NCBI GenBank assembly: GCA_014871385.1
Contig: CM026428.1
Location: 14,724,476-14,788,475 of the forward strand
DNA from: Ceratodon purpureus
Taxonomy: Eukaryota > Streptophyta > Bryopsida > Pseudoditrichales > Ditrichaceae
Direction: 5' to 3'
Length of the DNA stretch: 64,000 bases
Shown: one piece after another, positions 57,819 to 64,000 of the stretch
Layout of the letters: every line of letters starts with the position of its first letter
Position numbering within the stretch: the first letter of the stretch is position 1
Notes under the pieces: generated by a model
What the model saw: the letters and a program-made list of their open reading frames with translations, nothing else
What the model was told of the DNA's origin: nothing
Databases searched by the model: none
Translations under genes and position numbers: made by a program

Positions 57819-58830
57819 CAAAGAAAAAAAGATGTCTACATTGCGTAATTCGTCATTATTTGCGGGGTGGCGGACCATGAGGGCCAGGCATGTGACACGC
57901 CAGGCGTGGGGGACTCGGGGCCACAACTTAAAATCCCGAGGGGCGGAGAATCTTGAGAATATGGTCGAGTGAAGGCTTAGGGGCCAAGCTCCAACGCGGA
58001 ACGGTTGGATGTGGCTGAGTCGATGGCGGATAATGATGTGTAATGAGGAGGATACGGGTTGAAGACCTTTGATCATCCATTTATTCATGAATGGAGCCAC
58101 ATCGATTTCAAATTCGATGATGTCTTAGGTGTGAGGCACACAACAGTCCGACCACCTTATTCGAGCTCGAGCATAGGCGTCAGTCCCAGCCCAGATGTAA
58201 TTCTGCATGGTAGCTCAGAAGGAAGGGATGATGGACAAAGAGCCTCCCTAGATACTTAAATGATATCAGAAAGTCAAAAGCAAGACGGATTTTACGACCG
58301 TCATCCAAGCTGCCATAGAGAGGTGGAAAAAGGTCCAATACGGGAGTTTCCGGGTGACCTTGGTGCTCAAGTAAGTGTCGACGTCCTGAGTCGCAAGGGG
58401 CACCTTAAAGGAAGTCTCCTAAAGTATAGAGTGGGAAGGAGGGGGGGGGGGGGGGGTGGGGGGGAGGGGGCAATAGAATAGCCAAAGCAGTTAAGCCATG
58501 AAGAAGCCGGCTCGGAACCGAACAAAAAGAAGGCACATTTTTGTCGATTGATGGCCAAGTCGATGGCTAGAGCAAAGGTCTTGAAGAGGGAAGATAGAGT
58601 TCGAAGATTGCCCTCAAAGCCTTAAAAGCGATGAAGTAGGGTCATTAGCAAATTGAGCCAACTTTTAGAGTGTGGAGCCATCGAGAAGGCGGACGCCATA
58701 TAGGGCTCTGCGAGAGACCGCAACTTTGGTGGCGGTGGAGAAGAATTCCGCTACAAGGAGAAACAAGTAAGGGACTAGTGGGCACCCCGCGATGGACATT
58801 GAAAGTTACCTAGTGGATAATTTTTGGCTT
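57819..58830 (-). pseudogene. LINE relic, reverse-transcriptase part
   Basis: Minus strand. From about 58800 downward it reads GCPLVPYLFLLVAEFFSTAT, the RT motif (R)QGCPLSPYLFLL of plant L1-type LINEs. It continues ALYGVRLLDGSTL, a stop, then QFANDPTS in place of the catalytic F-A-D-D-T, so the second Asp position has changed as well. AINRQKCAFFLFGSEP follows. Several stops and frame changes are present. The relic ends at the CAA duplication at the right edge of the CACTA-type element and resumes at 46856. Confidence 0.7.
58439..58468 (+). repeat. Guanine run
   Basis: A nearly uninterrupted G tract (GGAGG, then about 14 G, T, 7 G) inside the LINE relic. It creates Gly/Pro-rich shadow frames and may be prone to slippage or assembly error. 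Confidence 0.8.
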
Positions 58831-61008
58831 CGACCAATCAATAATTTAAGGACTTTGGAGCCAAATATAACAAATTGCTATATTTATTTCGATTCCTGGC
58901 GAAATTTCGCCACCTAAAAAAACATTGGTTGGGATGCCATTGAGCAAGTCCTATTTTTTTTATGTAACCAGCCTTGAGTTTATGTAAGCCTGGAGTTTTT
59001 TTGTAGGGGGAAGAATGATTATTGTTATTATTATTATTAACTAAATGAAGCACTACACTTCATGAAGAACCAAAGCCCAACATATTTGCAATTAAACCAA
59101 GTTTAATTTGTGCCAAAAAAATTAAAAAAACAAACCCAAGAGAGATTCAAAAGATGCTCAGACCAGCAGAGAAGCAAATTATTTAAATAAATAAATAAAA
59201 TACATCCAGGCCAGAATTTTTTGGGTGATCGTGTGTCCCCCTTTAGTTGCAATAATGAAGCTTCCGTTTCTTTGTTCCAAAAATATAAACAAAACAAATT
59301 CCTCACTCCCTCATTGCCACTGATGAAAGCATCAATCCAAACTTAGATCAAGTTAACTTCAACTGTTTAACCAACAGTAAAGCTTGTCAAATAACTGATC
59401 ACAGAACCACCACAACACAACTCACTTGAAGAATCCCTGGATGAATAATAATGGTAAATGATATCTCTATTTTTTTTAATATTTTGTTATTTTAAAAGCA
59501 AATGAGATATATCTATTTTTGGTAATGGTATCCAAAGCCAGTAAATAGTAATGCATCCCACGTGACCCTCCAATTGTAAAGCCACCAATCCACAAAGCTT
59601 TCTCTGAATGTTTCTAAATTGGCTCAGACTTTTGCTGGCTTTGACTCAATTTGAAGATGGATGAAGTACTAAATTTATCATCCTTGGATGATGGGTTTAA
59701 TGGGCGTACTGTAGTAACTGTACTAGAGTATTGAAAATTATTATAATTTGTGTTGACAAAACTTTACTTACGTTGTGATGTCATGAGCTTGATCAACTGA
59801 GCATGGGATCCTTCATGGGTTTCAGGTGCAATGGTGCATGTCACTCTTCATTGAGATTTTGACTTGATAAATGGATAGACGTGGAAAATGTGTTGAGCCT
59901 CTATCTTAGATTCAACGAGTGCAGGCAAATTCTAATCAAATCAACATAAAGATATTACACTATGGAGGTCATTGAAAGTTTTTTAATTCCTAAGGTGAGA
60001 AGCCATGAGGTGAGAATTTTTCGACTGTTTTAGATTTTGCATTATGATCACCTCCAAAGGTAGGCCTAATATACATTCCGAATATCCATTTGGCCTTATT
60101 TAGAATCTTCAAAAAAAGAATAAGATTTCTCAATTAATAATAAATATCCAAGAGCCATCAAATTAAAAGGTTGGCTTCTCAAAGATGAGCCATGGTCCTT
60201 ATGACATTTTCTTCTTGGCTTCTTGCTTCGTGAGTAAAAAGAGCCTAAAACTTAATCTTTTGCTATAAATATTTAATTTCAATTAAACTTCTATACTAAA
60301 ACTCCATTTGTCATCAATATTTTTGTTATTTTTATAAAATAGATTTTTATTTTTTATTTTTTATTTTTTTTACAAAGACAATTAATATTTAGTTTACTTT
60401 TTTGAAAAACATAAAAACTTGAGTTTCAATGAAAGTCATTAAACTTTGATCCTTCATAATCCATAATTCTAAGTTTAGTCATGTTGATTATTTTTAGTAA
60501 AAGTGTATTTTTCCATCCAATTCATATAAATTTGAGAAAAAGGATAAATTTTCATCCAATACTTGATAGCATGTTCCATCCCAAATTGAAAAAAAAACGA
60601 TAGTGATAATATCAATCCAAAAAATAATTAAAAAATAAAAAATAAAAATAATATGAATACCACATTCACAAAGTAAAAAAGCAAACCATAGATGTACCTT
60701 TTCCAACACAAATGCATGCGTAATATGTAATTTATTTTTAGAATAATATTTTATCCATCAAACAAATGTTACTAAATAGAAATAAAATGAGTTCTTTATC
60801 AAATGTGTTTGAATTATAGCACCAAAGGAGTTATTGGTACCTTTGAACTTTCCATAGCTAATTGAATTGATGCCCTAAACATTATTGGGTTAGTTTATTC
60901 ATCTAAAGTTGAATTCCACTAGTACCCACAAAAGTATTTCATGGAAAGCACACCTCTAATATTTCACTTTGGTACTAAGTGTGTATTTTTTGGTTACAAT
61001 TTTGTTTA

Positions 61009-61012
<4 letters not shown>
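58831..61012. other. AT-rich intergenic DNA, no gene seen
   Basis: Contains the 16-bp perfect palindrome TGGCGAAATTTCGCCA at 58897-58912 and an ATT microsatellite near 59020. No credible open frame. Confidence 0.5.
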
Positions 61013-61053
<41 letters not shown>

Positions 61054-61186
61054 AGTCAAATGGTGCGATCCATTGCAATTGAAAAGAGAACACCCCTGCG
61101 AAACCAGGCAAGAGACATCCCCTGCCGGCGAACCTAAACCAAACCAAACCAAATACCTGTACCAATAGAACCTGAAAACCTAGGGG
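61013..61186 (-). mobile_element. Short retroposed element (SINE or truncated LINE) with a 40-base poly(A) tail
   Basis: On the minus strand about 134 bp of moderate-GC sequence ends CACCATTTGACTC followed by 40 A. An 18-bp direct repeat, AATTTTGTTTAAAACTTT, flanks it at 60998-61015 and 61187-61204. A long perfect duplication and tail are the marks of LINE-type target-primed insertion, and the intact tail suggests youth. No RNA polymerase III boxes are clear, so SINE versus LINE end is open. Confidence 0.8.
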
Positions 61187-61204
61187 AATTTTGTTTAAAA
61201 CTTT

Positions 61205-62360
61205 GACTTTAAGAAACAATTTCAAAGGCCTTGAAAATAGAAGAGCTTATTTGGCACATGAAAAAATATATAAAGATGTTTGAATTCCTAACATTAAATA
61301 ATATTTTTTTAAATGTTTGCACTAAATTGATTATAAACTGGTATTCTTGTGAAAGTTGCTTTATTTTCAAAATTTAATTGTCTAATTTCATATTTATGAT
61401 TATTTCATAAGAACTAACCTCAACCAAATAATAACAAATATAAATGTTTGAAGGGATGGTTTGGAACATTAGCAACGAATTTTCGGCCCTATAAATTTAA
61501 AGTAAGAAACTTTCAAAACAAAGTACAATCTTTTGATTTTTAATCTGATTTGTAGAATCTATGGTCTACTGTTTTTTTGAGCCAAAGCACTGGTGTAGGA
61601 CATGAAGCATAAACGGATGATGTCATAATTGCTTCCTGGGAACAAGCAAATCCAGAAGAATTCTCAACATCTCTTCAATAAAACAAATTAGAGAGGGCTT
61701 TCCCTTGTTTGGGTTTTGTTGTTCATTTTGCAGCAGAATGAGATTTATGCATCTGGTAATCCAACACATATAAAATGTTTTACTCCTTAAAAACAGAGCT
61801 GAACAGCCCATTTGTTTCCAACAAAAAAAAATAAAAAAAATAAAAAATAAAAGAAAACAAACAAACAAACAGAGCTGAAGCCTTCTCTCCAAACGAGGTG
61901 TTCTATTTGTGGTACAAATTATTGATTGAAATGCAAATTCAGCATGTGAACAAGTGTATATTAGTATTGAACTTATTCCTATTTGAATGATCATGGAATG
62001 GTTGACAAGATAGATTTTGTGGAAACCTTGGATTTAGAAATCATTGCCTCCATGCCTTTCTTTGCAAGGTAAGTTGCCCACAGCAATATTGTGCATCCCT
62101 TATGTTTGATTGACTTCGTATTTTTGGATGTTATGCACAACCATACACATGTTTCTTTTGTGATTTTCACTGAATATGAATATGTAGATGAAATTGGAAT
62201 CACATGTTGATTTTGAAACTTAATTTCACTCTTTTGAATTATTATCTATTTATTTTTGTCAATCACAAATACAGGACTTTGTGTATCAGTCTGAGTATTT
62301 GTTTTTGCAATGCAGTAGATTTTTTTTAACACAAATGAAAATTTTGGTGCTATCCTACTT
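61205..62360. other. AT-rich intergenic DNA with a tiny retroposed insert
   Basis: At 61804-61867 an A-rich stretch of about 64 bp is flanked by the 12-bp direct repeat AACAGAGCTGAA (61792-61803 and 61868-61879), which looks like a minimal retroposition product. No gene seen. Confidence 0.5.
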
Positions 62361-62362
62361 AA

Positions 62363-62632
62363 CTACTACCGTACGTTCAGGTCACTTTCGACAGACAGGT
62401 GTCAAAATTATTATTTTATTTTGTCACATGTGGTTTGACACAATGGATATCACATAGGTATCACATAGGTATCACATAGGTATTGCACAAGTATTACCTA
62501 AATCTTGCACGGGTGTCACCTTGGTATTACATAGGTATTGTCTAGCCAAATGTCTTGAAATTTCCAAAATATTGGACAAGTTCCCATTTTGAATTAATTA
62601 TGTACAAAAGTGACCATAGCGTAGGGTACTAG
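62363..62632. mobile_element. Possible diverged TIR element
   Basis: The left end CTACTACCGTACGTTCAGGT and the right end, read on the other strand, CTAGTACCCTACGCTATGGT share most positions, and CACTTT follows on both. Inside, ATCACATAGGT repeats three times (62450-62485). No target duplication is clear. Confidence 0.35.
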
Positions 62633-64000
62633 CAATCATAATTCTACATTATACATATGGTCACTCATTTATTTTATTTTATTAGTGAAATGGAAATCAT
62701 ATCAAGTAAAATAATCAATGCAATAAATTAGGTGAAGGTTCAAAGTCAAATTATAATACTACGAATTTAGTGATTGAATTTTATAATTTTTTTTTGAAAG
62801 TAAGACAAATAAAAACCATAGAAATATTTAAGACCAGTATCTAAGATCTTTTCTATGTACCAATTTGTCACTATCAAAGTATCACCTCAATATACCCTAA
62901 TAACAAAGGGTAACAAAGAATATTGATAAAAAAAAAATTAAAAAAATTAAAAAAATCAAAAATCAAAACAAAACAAAACAAAACAAATGCAAGGAGATCT
63001 AAAAAGAAATTATTAGGAGATGTCAAGTTGGCGTTGAATTGTGTCGTACCAGCTCCACTGAGAGACTCCAACGAAGTATTTGTTCTTAGTCTACTCCTAA
63101 ATTCTTGGCTGAAATTTGCTACCACACATGGAAATCCTACTCCATAACCATATTTTCTACTATAATTTTAGGGAAGGGGGAACCTTCAAAAAATTGCATA
63201 TAGACAAAGTAAACTTGATTTTGGCAAAAGAGAGAACTACCGGGCCTCATCAACCGACATGGTAATCAGTGGTAGAACCCCCCAGATGGGTTGCACAAGT
63301 ATCACAAACACTACATCACTGATGGTATCACTCACTCTGACTGCCACTCCTGATTACAAATCTGAGTGACAAAGTGGGTGACAACAAAATATCCGAATTA
63401 TCTATGTTTCACTGACATCCCACACTGAGAACAGTGATACGTGTACATGTCATTGTTTTTTCCTGAGGTATTTTCCTGCACAAGTGGAACGTTTTCCATT
63501 AGCAGGGATTGTCTGGTACAGCAGACCTCATGGCTGACTTCGCAGTTGATTGGCTCCATGACTCAAACCTCTTCCAGGCCAAGCCGAGATGGCCATCTGG
63601 TGCATTCCCAATCTACCTCTGCGATATTATGGTTAAAAGGTAACAGGGTCTTGAGGATGATATATTCCAATCCTGGAGTCTAGATGGGTAATGTATGGGG
63701 AGTCATTGATGATTGGATGACTGTTAGGAGGTAGGTGACAAACACACAATCCCTTGGACCCCTCGGTACGGAACACTTTGCAAATTCGACGTCCATTATT
63801 TGTAACTTTGGGTTATCCATTCTCTCTCCCAAAGGAAGGAAGGGGTTGGGCCCTTCATTGCAGCCCAGATAACTGATAACAGATCACAAATATCAGCACC
63901 GAAAACCGCCACCTAGGAGCCTTTCTGCTGTTTAGATGATCAGTTGGTGTGGAAGAAACATACAGAAATTGGGCAATTGTGGAGAATATGGACCAATTTT
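62633..64000. other. Intergenic DNA, no gene recognised
   Basis: AT-rich to about 63000, with an AAAAC microsatellite near 62965, then moderate GC. Frames at 62923-63147 and 63441-63683 have no family motifs. The window ends without a recognisable gene. Confidence 0.45.

Noticed and set aside
62450-62490. CRISPR-like short repeats
   Set aside because: Contiguous tandem copies of ATCACATAGGT without spacers in a plant nuclear context.

Overview
The window reads as nuclear DNA of a land plant. The host genes have GT-AG introns and plastid-targeting-like leaders, and the repeats are typical of plant genomes: Ty3/Gypsy elements, CACTA, hAT-like, Stowaway-like and pogo-like elements, and L1-type LINE relics. 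A stand-alone plastid-type hemerythrin suggests a non-seed plant (bryophyte, lycophyte or fern). That is inference; no species is claimed. Gene density is very low and the background is AT-rich.

Layout. 1-2.4 kb: a two-exon gene for a hemerythrin/HHE protein with a transit-peptide-like first exon. 3.8-4.2 kb: a small inverted-repeat element. 4.8-16.5 kb: a hAT-like non-autonomous transposon with an 8-bp target duplication, GC-rich subterminal arrays and two ~0.84-kb internal inverted arms. It has been invaded by a ~740-bp TIR element and by a complete-looking chromovirus-like Gypsy element (9.4-16.3 kb). 19.2-20.3 kb: a two-exon gene for a secreted glycine-rich protein. 20.3-31 kb: no recognisable gene, with several small transposon relics including a near-perfect CACTA-type MITE. 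31.1-34.5 kb: a decayed pogo-like transposase on the minus strand, interrupted by a second copy of the ~740-bp element. 34.5-45.3 kb: AT-rich DNA with a diverged direct repeat pair and a Stowaway-like MITE. 45.3-58.8 kb: a nested stack. 58.8-64 kb: AT-rich DNA with small retroposed fragments.

The nested stack at 45.3-58.8 kb is the most striking region. A minus-strand LINE relic is split by a CACTA-type element (46857-57818, TIR start CACTAGT, 3-bp duplication CAA). That element carries a piece of a nuclear gene for plastid ribosomal protein bL35, with an intron still present, so it looks like a Pack-CACTA gene capture. A young Gypsy element (48068-57311) then inserted 17 bp after the bL35 stop codon. 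The insertion order LINE, then Pack-CACTA, then Gypsy can be read from the target duplications. The Gypsy element also encodes unusual material downstream of integrase: a fused coiled-coil extension and a separate small zinc-finger-like ORF.

Only the hemerythrin and glycine-rich protein genes look like intact host genes. Everything else I can identify is mobile DNA, its relics, or captured host sequence. Calls rest on reading the sequence and on family knowledge; no searches were run.
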